This document shows, one piece after another, positions 34,441-45,151 of a DNA stretch of 64,000 bases. Source of the stretch: Culex pipiens pallens (Eukaryota > Arthropoda > Insecta > Diptera > Culicidae); the NCBI RefSeq assembly GCF_016801865.2, contig NC_068939.1, positions 144,026,756 through 144,090,755 of the forward strand. The letters are read 5' to 3'. Position numbers and translations under genes: made by a program. Below the pieces are notes generated by a model. The model was given only the letters and a program-made list of their open reading frames with translations. It did no database searches and was not told the DNA's origin. Each line of letters begins with the position of its first letter. The stretch's first letter is position 1.

Positions 34441-34975
34441 ATAAATTCGGTTTCAGACCTGAAAAATATTCTTTTTGCTTCCAAAACAGCAGCATTTTTT
34501 AGTATTCTGAGCAGAAATGTGAATAAAACGTAGTTCTGCAAATTCTGCAACGGCAAGCTTGAAATTTTTATTCGTCCAAAAAAAAAGATGGTTCTTATGT
34601 AAAATCCTCTGGGGAACACGACGGTGACGTTCGATTCAAAATTAAATCGCATGAATCTGATGACGCCATTTTCTGCTTCCGAAATTTGGCCATCTGAAAT
34701 CAGAGGGTTTTGAAATTTTTTCGAAAATTGAGCGCCAAAAGAGTAGCGATGGTCCATTTTTTCTGAATTTGGGATTCTTGCATGTTTCAATAGTATAAAC
34801 AGATCCACAAAATTTGAGCATAATCAGAAAAAGTCGATTCCGAAATTTGTACTTTTTTGTTTACAGTTGGTGCGAAATGACCCAACACAAAAGAAGTGTT
34901 ATTGAATGCAAGGGTTTAAAAATTAAAATAAGAGTTGGTATAAGTTTATTAATTACTCTCGTTTCTAGTTCACAC

Positions 34976-36550
34976 ATGCACACCTATCCATACTGGCGTA
35001 ATCCAAACGTTCTTTGGAAGAAAAGCTCCATTCTTGCTGCCGAGCCTTTCACAGTCGTCAAATGCGAGAAAAATCAAAAGGCAGCGTCTGACAGTGATCA
35101 TTTCCACACCGCTATCGCTCCAGGTTCGAATACTTCCTGTATAATTTGTACAATAACTTTCACAAATTCATTTCTTCATTACCAGTGCTAACCCTGTGCC
35201 AACTGTTTGGAGTTTTCCCCCTACAAAGTATCCTGAATCGCGCTCCCGAAAGCATGACGTTCCGAACGGTATCCGTGACCTGCGTCGTCAGCGCTATTTC
35301 CATCTTCGGCGGATACGCCATGTTGCTGCTCAGTTTGGTACGTCTAGGTCGTGACCTGAACGCCATCAACGTTGCCGAGCCTATCTTTTTTGGAATCTGT
35401 GCCACGAGTTTGGTCATATTCTGGCAACTGGCCAAACAGTGGCAAGCCATCGCCGTTGCGTGGTCCCGTACGGAGCGAACCTTTGTACGGTATCCGTTCC
35501 ATAAATCGAACCTGAAAAGGAAAATCCGTTTTGTGGCCGCGGCGCTTCTTCTGATGGCTCTCGGTAACTGCAAACATTTACATGCATTCAGTAAACATTA
35601 CATGGTCTCTTGTATCTCCCAGCTGAACATCTTCTTTTCGTTGCCAACAACGTCAGCTATATGCTTAAGGAGATCGACTACTGTAACTGGACGATACCAG
35701 ATCCGGTCATGTTTTTCTTTGCAAAGACGTTTACCACAACGTTCCATACCTTTGCGTACAGTCTACCAATTGCTATCTACAACGAGGTAAGTAATGTCTC
35801 GAGCAAGGTATAGTTGACTTCCGCTTTCTTTCTTCCAGTACATCGTCATATCGATGACGTTCGTGTGGAACTTTGTCGATCTGTTCATCATGCTGATCAG
35901 CATAGGCATTGCGGCGCGATTTGATCAGCTACGGGACCGCGTCTTTGACCGCATCAACAGCCGGACACCGACGACCGAACACTTTTGGGAGCAAATCCGT
36001 ATCCAGTACGTGGCGTTGTGCGAACTAGCCGGAACTATCAATCGTGCCATTAACAAGCTGGTGTTTGTATCCTACGCCAACGATACCTATTACATCGTGT
36101 TGCAAATCATGAACGCGAATCAGGAGCAACCGTCGGTGGTCAATAAGGTGTACTTTTGCTATTCTTTCGCGTATCTTCTGCTGCGGACATTTCTCATGTT
36201 CTGGTACAGTGCACAAGTCGAACACACGAGTCACGGGACGTTCCGGTTGATTCAGCAGGTACCCACCGCAGAATACTGCGACGAGCTGCAACGGCTGCAG
36301 ATGTACTCCAAGTGCGGTGCTAGCCTCAACGGCATGGGCGTATTCAGCGTTTCGAAGCGGATTGGGTTGACGGTAATCGATGACCTTACGCCGACTGTCG
36401 ATTCTGACTAATGGTCTCATTTACTTCTTCCTCCTACAGCTGACCGGAACGATTATCACCTACGAGCTGGTACTGCTGTCCTACCGGGAAGGCTCATCTG
36501 ACCAACACTCCACCACCGTTTCATCGTGCGAACCATGGCACCTGACCTAA
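34976..36550 (+). CDS. Sugar-clade gustatory receptor C (5 exons)
   Basis: Sugar-type gustatory receptor, 444 residues. Exons: 34976-35123, 35186-35563, 35623-35786, 35839-36372, 36440-36550; GT-AG, phases 1, 1, 0, 0. The start ATG aligns with that of receptor B (PYWRNPN.LWKKSSILAAEPFTV in both). Marks: FHTAIAP|VLTLCQLFGVFPLQS, FRTVSVTCVVSAISIFGGYA, AEHLLF at exon 3, WNFVDLFIMLISIGIAARF, SLNGMGVFSVSKR and TGTIITYELVLLSYR at the C-terminus (QF of the family signature is SY). Compact introns of about 50-70 bp contrast with the swollen intron of B. The stop is only 131 bp before the ATG of receptor D, with no AATAAA between. The last intron is open in frame for 13 residues (VIDDLTPTVDSD), nearly the same as in B. 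Confidence 0.92.
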
Positions 36551-36681
36551 TTGCCATCAGCACTGTTGAATCTTAATCGGTTCGCGTGTTACTTCATTTT
36601 TAGCATAAAAACCTTCAGTTTTCACAAGATTCTTCTAAATTTTCCTCCATACCAAGAAAGAACAGGTCTCCGTCCAGTGCA
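36551..36681 (+). other. 131-bp gap between receptors C and D
   Basis: This is the whole distance between the stop codon of C and the first in-frame ATG used for D. No AATAAA or ATTAAA is present; a weak TAGCATAAAAA could be a TATA-like word. Two AG dinucleotides after pyrimidines (AAAGAACAG and CCGTCCAG) could act as splice acceptors. Confidence 0.5.
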
Positions 36682-38034
36682 ATGGACTCTCTGAACAACG
36701 CCCTGCGGCCAGTGTTTGTCGTGTTTCAGCTAATGGGCATGTTTCCCGTAGGTGGAATTCTTCAACGGAGTCCCATTGGTTTGCGGTTCAGGTGGCTCTC
36801 GGTGCAGTTTCTCTTTACCCTAATCCTAATAATTGTCGGACTGGTAATGGTCTACATCGAGTACGAACGGCTGGAGCGGATTGGAGCAAACGCAAATAAT
36901 ACTATTGGGATACTGTTCTACGTGGACACCGTACTGATCATGGCTTTACTCGCCAATCTGGCCCGCAAGTGGCGCCCGTTGGCTCTAGAGTGGGAACGCG
37001 TTGATCAAGAGTTTCTCGCAAAAGAAACTGGTGAAGCTAAACGAAGCCTCCGAAAGGCTGTATGGTTCACTTCTGGTGTAATGATCGTGTGCGGTTTGTG
37101 TAAGATAACCGAAGACCGTAATTTCCTAAACACTTCTCAAACTTTTATTTTCAGTGGAGCACCTCCTCTCGAAAACGGCCGACATCATCAACCAATCCCA
37201 CGAAGCTAAATTCTGCAACTGGGAGATCCAAAGCTTCGCGCACTACTTTGCATCCCGTCACTACGCGTTCATCTTCAAGCACATCCCGTTCAACCTACCC
37301 GTGCTCGCCTTCTTCGAGTACTGCAACGCTGCCCTAACAATGGCCTGGACCTGTCAGGACCTTCTCATCATCCTAATCAGCATGGCCCTGTCGCACCGTT
37401 TCCGTCAAATCTACGCCCAGGTTCAACCATTTAGCAGTGGTATCGTCATTGCCGCTGAAAAGTTTTGGTCCGACATCCGGGCCCAGCACACACTGCTTGG
37501 TCAGCTGGTGCGCGACACGAACCGTTTGCTAGCTCCGCTGATCATCGCATCATGCGGCACCAACCTGTACCTGATCTGCTTTCAACTCCTCAACATATCC
37601 AAAAGGCAGGAAAGTCTCGCTTCTAGCGTTAACCACTGGTTCGCGCTGTGCTATCTGATCGTGAAGACGACCCTGGTGTTCTACCATACCGCCATGGTCA
37701 ACGAAACGGCCCGAGCGCCGCTGGCCATCTGCCGTCGCATTCCCAACATTGGCTGGTGTCTGGAGCTGGAACGGTTAGTAGATCAGCTGCGCAACGAGAG
37801 GGTTTCACTGTCCGGGATGGGATTCTTCCATCTCACCAAACGGACGATGCTGGCGGTACTGGTTGAGTTTCATATTACGAGGAGGGACGAAAAGTGTTAT
37901 ACTTCCTTGTTTTGTTTTAGATGGCCGGAACGGTGGTTACCTACGAGTTGGTGATGCTGAAGTTTGCCGAAGACACCGAAGGGATTGGTGACGTGAAGCC
38001 GTGCTCGCGGTTGGCTTTCTCCAAGGACACTTAA
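36682..38034 (+). CDS. Sugar-clade gustatory receptor D (3 exons)
   Basis: Sugar-type gustatory receptor, 410 residues from the ATG at 36682. Exons: 36682-37099, 37155-37855, 37921-38034; GT-AG, phases 1 and 0. Marks: LRPVFVVFQLMGMFPVGG, FRWLSVQFLF, EHLLSKTADI at exon 2, IPNIGWCLELERL, SGMGFFHLTKR and AGTVVTYELVMLKF at the C-terminus, again with K for the usual Q of the signature. It is closer to receptor A than to B and C in these motifs. It lacks the intron before the first helix and three further introns found in A. Its N-terminus is shorter (about 8 residues before RPV against 29 in A and about 48 in B and C). So either the short start is real or a 5' exon is missing; sequence upstream is in frame for several codons without an ATG. 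Confidence 0.88.
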
Positions 38035-38189
38035 AAATGATTTGGTTCGAAAAGAATTATTATCAAATATCATGGTGACCATACAAACCTTTAAACAGTA
38101 GAATTCTAATCTAAAATTTCCAAACAAGTGTCCACGTGGTTTATGGGTGGCCCATAGTTGATGAATAATGAAAACAATGACATTTGTTG

Positions 38190-38940
38190 ACACATTCTGC
38201 CATGACGTTACAACGGTTTGACGTTTCTTTTTTCAGTTTTTTTTTGCTATAACTCGGAAATTTCAAAGAAACGCCTCAATATTTGTACATATTCTGAAAG
38301 TACGTTAAATTTGCCGTAAGAATCAACATTAGGCTAAGGATTTAACGTTTCGGTTTCTGTTCTACGAGCGAGTATGTAGCGTGACGTTACAACGGTGGAG
38401 AATTTTGTTCCTTCAATACTGTTTAGAAAAGGCTGTGTTTCTGCTCTGATAATCAACATAAACTAGACTTTTGTATGTATTTTAACGTAAAATTGACTGC
38501 TGAATCGAATGCCATCATTGGTTTTTGAAAAAAAGTTGAGCTGTTTTTTGCAGCCTCTGTATCAACGTTGCCAGATTATTTTATGGGAAATCTGTATTTT
38601 CTTAAAAATAAATCTGTATTTTATCTGTATCATGTCAAATTCGAAGCCATAGAAGATTTTTTTGGACTTTTCACAACAGATTTAAGCTTTTTAATCATAT
38701 TAAAGCATAATTCAATTACTAAATTATTGAAATTTTCAAAATAAATCATTTTTAAAAAATCTGTATATACAGATTTTTGTGATTTTTGGGATCAAAAAAT
38801 CTGTATAATACAGATTTATCTGTATATCTGGCATGGCTGCTCTGTATACATTTCGTGACGTTAGTCTGCGTTTTTACAAAAACAACTTGTTCTCTGCTTG
38901 CTTTGTAACGTCACGGAAATTGTCAATGCTGTATCTTTGC
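38190..38940. mobile_element. Element with repeated GTGACGTTACAACGG words
   Basis: The word (C)TGACGTTACAACGG occurs at about 38202 and 38387, a shorter CGTGACGTTA at 38854 and its inverse TAACGTCACGG at 38908, suggesting subterminal repeats of a DNA transposon. A second small element, bounded by TTGCCAGATTATTTTATGG and TATCTGGCATGGC and full of ATCTGTAT words, is nested at about 38568-38835. Boundaries are approximate. Confidence 0.45.
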
Positions 38941-39246
38941 GAAAAATTGACCAATTTCGATCTACCTAGTTGCATTCTACGGGAAATTTATCCTATTTTC
39001 AGGATATGATAAGTTTTGGAAAAACGGTTCCTGACCATCGGAGATATTCCAGGATTCCGAAGGTGGTTTTGAGGTGTTTTTGGTTGATTGAGCTGCCTGA
39101 AAACACGATATTTTGGTTTATTGCAGTTTATACTTTACTTGAGTCAAAAGTCAAGTTTTATAATCATTTACAAGCCTTGAACTATACAGAATCCAATCAC
39201 AACATCTATTTTGCCATTAGATCAAGTTTTAAATTTTTCACACTGG
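38941..39246. other. Spacer, nothing recognised
   Basis: AT-rich DNA between two transposon remnants. An open frame from 38970 to 39371 runs through it and into the adjacent MITE, and shows no recognisable domain. Confidence 0.4.
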
Positions 39247-39501
39247 TATACTGCCCCTGGTCACATGAATGTCCCATATGCATTTTCATCGCTTTTGAGT
39301 TATTGATGATGTTTGGTTCAAAATCGTGTGCTCTTTCAAAAGAGCCTACAACATCCAATACTTTGTTCTAGAAATCAGGAGGAAATCCAGCTTTTCGCGA
39401 AAACTTAACACGTAGCTTTATGTGTGGGACAAACTTCAAATGCGTTTTTCGCAGCTTGCTGTTTTTGCATATGGGACATTTATGCGAACATGTGCAGTAT
39501 A
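39247..39501. mobile_element. 255-bp MITE, ends TATACTGC/GCAGTATA
   Basis: Inverted ends of about 36 bp (left TATACTGCCCCTGGTCACAT, right ATGCGAACATGTGCAGTATA). The interior matches the ends of the 3036-4877 element, including ATGTCCCATATGCATTTTCA and GTTCTAGAAATCAGGAGGAA, so the two are long and short members of one family. Confidence 0.75.
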
Positions 39502-39637
39502 CTAGCCCGGAGAATGCGTCTTTTATTTTCTTATTTTTTAGAATAATCTTTAAATCATTTTTATTTTTTATTTTTTTACTTTGTTTATATAGTTAGATTT
39601 GAGCACAATAACAATCGGTTATTTTCAGCTCAACCTA

Positions 39638-41835
39638 GGGTATTTGTCCCTATTTTGGGCCAAGTACCTATTATGGGTCTACCAAACCTAATTCAAAGAA
39701 ATTGCGCATTTTGCCAAACCTGCAGTCATTATCTTCATTTCAGTGGGCAAGGATCATTCACTTTTCCCTCCTAAATTAGAAATAAAGCAAAAAATATATC
39801 ACTCTTCACATTTTTCTTGGCAAATCGCTAGGTGCCCATTAGGTCCAAAATTTTCACCACTTTTGCTTACCGCTTGTTGACACTCAGCGTCACGGTTTTC
39901 ATCGCTCAGCACATGAATGAGAGCCGTCCCCCGAATCTCCAACCACCGGCAATGTGTTTTTATTGGTGGGTTGCACAATCCCATTGCAAAAACAGTCACT
40001 AAACTGCCACCTAGAGGGTGACGAGCGGGAATTCCCGGGAAAAAATTCCCGGGAAATCGACCATTTTTGGACCTCTCGATTCCCGGGAAATTGGGTCGAA
40101 ACTCCCGGGAAATTTTAATTTTATAAATATCGAAGCAAATTGAAGCTAACCAGAAAAAAACATTTGAAAATTTGAAATTGTTTAGAACATTGAATGTTCA
40201 ATATAAGATGTTCAAGTTCGAATGAACCAATATTGGCATTAATGCTTCTCTTATTTTCTTATTCAGAAAGAAGAAACTTATCAAAAATTCCAATAACTAT
40301 AATTGAGAGAACTTAAAATAATGTGGATTCTATAATTTACCTTGAAGCACATTTAGCAGTTAGACTCCAGGAAGGAAGTCTTATGTTTTTTAAATATATT
40401 TTTTTATTTATTATTTCTAAGAGGAAAAAGCCTTTTCAAGATCAGTATAATTTCCATATCCTCTTTCAAGCATAGCAATCCTCATAATCTAGTTTTTTTT
40501 AATTCTTATTAATTTAATTTCGCCTTCTTTCATGTCAATAAGTCATTTTGTGTTTCGCTTCAACCTCAATATTAAATTATATTTTGGAAGAAAAAAACTT
40601 TGGCAATCTTTGTAAAGTTAAGGTCCGCCAAATGTGAACATTCGGGTTTTCCTGATTACTATTTCTTCAATGAATATTTACAGTTGACCTTAAAAAAGAA
40701 AAAAAACAATTTTACATTCTATAGTTTTTTTATTAGGTCCTATAAACATATGAAAGACAACAGTTTATTGGTCCTTTAAAAAAAAAACTCTGGAATTGTT
40801 GTTTTGAGTCGCTATTTATCAAATTGCAAAAATCCCGATACTAGGAAATTATATTAGCTATTTTTTTACTTCACAAAAATCTAATAATAAGTTCGAACAA
40901 CAAGTTGTATTTGCAGATTCAGGAAAAAAATAAAAGGTAGATCATACCTAGTTCCCAAAAATAATGAGGCAACTAATTATCGTTTCATAGAATAAGTATG
41001 AATAAATCGTAACTGAATTCATTAAAAAGAAACATATTTATAACTTTTCTTTATACATTATTGGCACTTTTGGCATAGTTAAAAACACTCCCGGGTCCCG
41101 GGAATTCCCGGGAAATTTCCAAATTCAACTCTCGATTCCCGGGAAATTGGAAATCTCGAGAATCGTCACCCTCTACTGCCACCAAATCAATAAAATAACT
41201 GATTAAAGTTGCTTCGTCCATATCGGAGAGAAACGGATATATTTTCGGTACATTTGACAATTCTACAAACTGTGCCAGTGTGTGTGCGCTTCTCGAATGT
41301 TACAGTCTTTCTTGCATATTACGGGCTTGTTGTTTGGTTACTCAATAAATGTTTAATTATGTTTAAACTCTTAAATGAATGATGTAAATGATGTTCATGC
41401 TTATTATGCACGTAATGCACGTGAAATCAATCATTCTAATGTTGATTTGTGGCTTAAAACATCACAATTATTTAGCGTTTTTGTCGACCAAACTTGTGCG
41501 GCTGTACTGTACGAGCTGGGGCTGATCCGTACGTCAAAAATTCTCACCACGTGCTTCGAGATTTCAACCAATCAGAAGGTAGGTCGAAAATATGCACATT
41601 GAAGGTCGGATCCTAGGAGCAATAGACCCAAAATAGGGACAAAAAATGTTTTTGTTTTTCGGGCTTATACAGCGATAAATGATATTTTTATCAAATATGT
41701 GATTAAGTACGAGCATTAGCATTAACAAACCAACTTATTCGTATAGTATAAGCTAGGTTGCCTATAGCAGCCTTTGAGCATACATCAAATTAAAAGTACG
41801 CTCTGCTTAGTAGGCCGAAAATAGGGACAAATACC
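39638..41835. mobile_element. 2.2-kb TIR element hosting a hAT insertion
   Basis: Left end GGGTATTTGTCCCTATTTTG and right end AAAATAGGGACAAATACC are inverse and resemble the ends of the 4.5-kb element at 27224-31727. A 1.16-kb hAT-type element is nested at 40012-41175. Near the right end it shares ATTTCAACCAATCAGA with the larger relative. Confidence 0.65.
40012..41175. mobile_element. 1.16-kb hAT-type element rich in CCCGGGAA repeats
   Basis: Starts TAGAGGGTGACGAGCGGGAA, ends GAATCGTCACCCTCTA, and is flanked by a perfect 8-bp direct repeat CTGCCACC (40004-40011 and 41176-41183). Both ends carry clusters of the palindromic word TTCCCGGGAA (at least eight copies in total) that look like subterminal transposase-binding repeats. 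The interior is AT-rich and non-coding and contains a CTAGAG-type MITE remnant at about 40720-40800. Non-autonomous hAT superfamily is inferred from duplication length and ends. Confidence 0.8.
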
Positions 41836-42035
41836 TTTTTTTTCTAATACACTCAACTCCCGGTGGTTGGTCACTTTTTTCGTTTGACACTGTCACTTTT
41901 TACACGGTGCTCACGCACACTATCAAAACAAACGTTTGGTAGTGTGTGAACTCCGTGTAAAATGGGTGTAAAACTTAAAAGTGACCACGTTCGTTTGACA
42001 ACAATTGGTGTCAAACGATCGGGGGTTAGTGCAAG

Positions 42036-42650
42036 TTAGTGTATCGGTTTAGAGAGCCAGTTTATTCTTAGGATGACAGGATCCTGCGCGTCATCTGGTG
42101 AAAAATTCAGTGAAAAAAAGAAGAAAAAGCCGACGAGTTGGTCGGGCTTCGGGGGGTTAAAAATGCTGCTGCTACTGGCTTTAAGGTGACGGCTCCTGGT
42201 TCCATGACCCAGATGCAAGCAGTTCCTGCACTGGGTCACGTTCGGCCGCTTGTTCCGGTAGACCTCCCACCAGATTATAGTTCTCGCCACAACATTCATT
42301 GCAGAGAGCTTTTCAAGATTGTTGTATCCCTTGGAGAAGACCACAATATAGAGTTTCGTCCACGGTAGACTTGTCCTTCCGCTTGACGACATGCACCTCC
42401 AGCTCCTCCAGGAACTCAACTCTTCAGCAGGTACTTGACCTCATCCGGTTTCAGTTCAGGTAAACCACGAACAACTACCCGTAGAATTCCACTTTGTTTT
42501 TCTTGAGAAGCTCTTGCAACTTGTCAAAATCTTTAACAGAGAAGGAGGTCACCTTCGTTCCAAATCGGGTTAGTTTGTAAATCGGCTCGATTTCAAATTT
42601 ACAGCCATTTACAACAATACTATAGAGTTATCTACGTGCGCACGTAGACT
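42036..42650 (-). pseudogene. Non-LTR retrotransposon gag (ORF1) relic
   Basis: On the minus strand, fragments in shifting frames read as a Jockey-like ORF1: GTKVTSFSVKDFDKLQELL, then EFLEELEVHVVKR, then WWEVYRNKRPNVTQCRNC followed by LHLGHGTR, a CCHC zinc-knuckle start. Frameshifts break the frame and no reverse transcriptase follows, so it is a dead fragment. Zinc-knuckle ORF1 proteins bind the element RNA; the family assignment rests on these motifs only. Confidence 0.65.
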
Positions 42651-43075
42651 CTGCAATAGGAATACTAGACGAATACCCGAATACCGACAAGCAAACCAGT
42701 TGGATGTAATGAACAGTTTACGCTACAACTAACTATCTTTCTGTAGCCTAGCAATGGCTCTAACACTAATGTTCTATGAGCTTTCATTGTAATTATTTGA
42801 AAGACCTTTCCAACGAGTCCAAAACATAAGATTTGGAGGCCTTGTCTCGAAGTTGACCACTTCAGTGATATTTATGTATTTTTACTATGTACGGATCCGA
42901 AAGACCTACCCAACTATTTTAAGAATTTGATGATTTATGAGGAGCGGTGGATTAGGTTAGTTTTTTCAAACAAAGCACTCAATTTGCTCCCTTAGGATTT
43001 GTCCTTGTTGCTCGCCAATATTTGTCGTTCTAACTCTCACCCAACAAAACCTAAAACAACGATTGATTTAAAACA
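42651..43075. other. Spacer before IntS10 3' end
   Basis: Non-coding; contains a short word set (GACCTTTCCAACGAGTCCAAAACAT) related to the 164-bp tandem unit of the fold-back family near 42790-42830. Otherwise unremarkable. Confidence 0.4.
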
Positions 43076-43081
43076 TTTATT
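43076..43081 (-). terminator. Poly(A) signal AATAAA of IntS10
   Basis: Plus-strand TTTATT is AATAAA on the minus strand, about 55 bp after the IntS10 stop codon. Confidence 0.6.
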
Positions 43082-43134
43082 GTATATACTCAGCTTATCC
43101 ATTCATAAATTTCATCCCCCACAATCTCGCAGCA

Positions 43135-45151
43135 TCATTTCTCGAAAATATTCTGCAACAACGCCAGATGGTTCTGCTGCAAAAACTGCACCAGCAACTC
43201 GTCCAAATCCTCGTTGGCGCGTGCGATCTGCCCGCGGATCACCTGCTTAAAGTCCTCCTTGACGCCACGATCGGCGCCACGCGTCCCTATCCGTCGCGAT
43301 CCAGCAGCGCCCGCACCAGCCCCCAGTCCGCCTCCCGGCTGCGCCACGGCAAATTCCAGCTTCACGTCCGGGCAGTTTTGCCACAGGTACATGAACTCCT
43401 CGATCATTTCCACGTTGATGATGTAGCTGGTGGCGTGGAGGTAGCTGAACTGACGGCGCGATTTGATGATTTCGAAGATGATCTCGACGATCGTGGACTC
43501 GTGCGGCCAGTTGAGCTGGCAGAGCACTAGTAAGTTGCCGAGCAGGGCGTTGGTGCACTCGGGGTCGACCAGTTTGGCTTTGAGTAGGGTGATCAGGGTT
43601 TGTACGATGTAGTGGAGGATCGCACGCTTGGTTAGGGGCATCAGCATGAGGACTCGGGGAGCTGGGGAGAGTGATACGTTCTGGAGGTAGGTTCCGTTTG
43701 TGGAAGGGAGATTTTGAAGGATGGAGTTCATGAGCTCGAACAGGGGCACGTTGATGGTTCCTTGCACGAGAGCTAGGCCGAAGAGACGAACGTCTTTCTC
43801 GAGCTGAGACATGCTGCGCGAATTTTGGGACTGCAGCAAGGAGTGAGTTTCCTCGTGCTGACCGACGTAGACGGAGAGATCTATGAGGAATTTTTGAATC
43901 CACAAGGATAGCGCTGGAATGCAGATGATAAGCTGGGTGAAATCGGCTTTTAGGATTTCGTTTGAGTGAAGCAACTGCCAACAGTTGTACGACGTAACGA
44001 GGCAGTTCGGTGCGTCTGGATTGACGGGACCGTTCACTAAGACCTGGGGAATCTCCAGCACTGGTTCCCTGCGTTTCATGTCTATTTTGAGCTCCTTTAG
44101 GCTTTCCACCAGGATAACTTCAATCTCGTTATCCTTTCCCTTCAAACGAGAAAAGTTGATGTACTCCTGAAGCGAAAGAACAAACACGATCGTGGCGCAG
44201 AACAAAATTTGCTTGTTCTCCGAGGGTCTCGGCGGCGCAGACTGCACCAACTGGATGATCTTCTGCCAGTAAATGTCCTTGCTCCAGCCCTTCTTGTACG
44301 GCATAAAGGGTTCCCACTTGAGAATCTTGCCGCAAAACTCCAACATTTCGAATATCTTGCGCCAGCATTCGGCCGTCACTCGCGCCTTGTCCTCCGTCTC
44401 CGCTAGCATCTGATTCAGGTGGTACTCGAAGCAGATCGCCATAATTTGGTGCACCAACTTGTGGGGCAGATCCGGTGGACGATTGTACACCAGCGGAATC
44501 GCCTCCTGAACGAGCATTTCCTTGAAGCCGGGAATCGTGCTGTTTTGAACCAATGTTTCGAGCAAACGAGGCTGGAAAGAAGCAAGAATTTAATCAGTAT
44601 GGGCGTCAAAAGCAAAACCCACAAACCCCAACTAACAGCGTGCGTCGAGATGGCCTGCGGAAAGCGCTTCAACAGCAGCAGGATCAACCGGCAGTGGTCC
44701 ATGCTGTTGGAGTGGGCCGCCGTTAGCATCAGAATCTTGTGCTGCACCTCGTACGAAATGTACTGGAACATCCGCACGTAAAAGTCCTGCTCAGGCGTGG
44801 TGGTCCCCTCCGGGACGCGCAACGCCGACGTCATGCTCGATATCTCGTTCAGCAAACTGGCCGGCGTTTTGTGCGCGTTCTGGAAGGTCATAATTCTGCA
44901 AACGAAACCCGGAGCCGTTAATTACCCGCCGTTCAACCGCCAGTTCCTCCTTCAACCTACATGTAACTCAAGCATTTGGCCGCCTCCTCGAAGTTCTTTG
45001 CGTTCTTTTCGATCTCGTACGCCTCAAACTGCACGCCGAAATCATTCGGGAAAAGCGTCTTGGCCGCGATGATCCACGCCTTGGCCGTGTACGGATCGGA
45101 CGTTTCCTTGGCCCTCGCTATGAGGTACTTTTCGCTGGACAGCACCTCCAT
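43135..45151 (-). CDS. IntS10: Integrator complex subunit 10
   Basis: Subunit of the nuclear Integrator complex, which processes snRNA 3' ends and attenuates paused RNA polymerase II transcription; INTS10 is an alpha-helical scaffold of the INTS10-13-14-15 arm. Three exons on the minus strand: 44961-45151, 44637-44895 and 43135-44571, GT-AG with consistent phases, 628 residues. The N-terminus (YLIARAKETSDPYTAKAWII, then ALTLFP-like AKTLFPNDFGVQFEAYEIEK) follows the known family pattern of AKAWLI.AR.L.P.DF..Q.E.Y.IE; EISSMTSALR and LILLLLKRFPQAI also match. The C-terminal part contains a Gly/Ala-rich low-complexity stretch (about residues 560-575) before the conserved end. Slightly shorter than the human protein (about 710 residues). 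It is isolated from its neighbours and no transposon lies inside it. Confidence 0.92.

Noticed and set aside
42036..42419. A host zinc-finger gene on the minus strand
   Set aside because: The CCHC motif and flanking words match non-LTR retrotransposon ORF1 proteins, and frameshifts break the frame.
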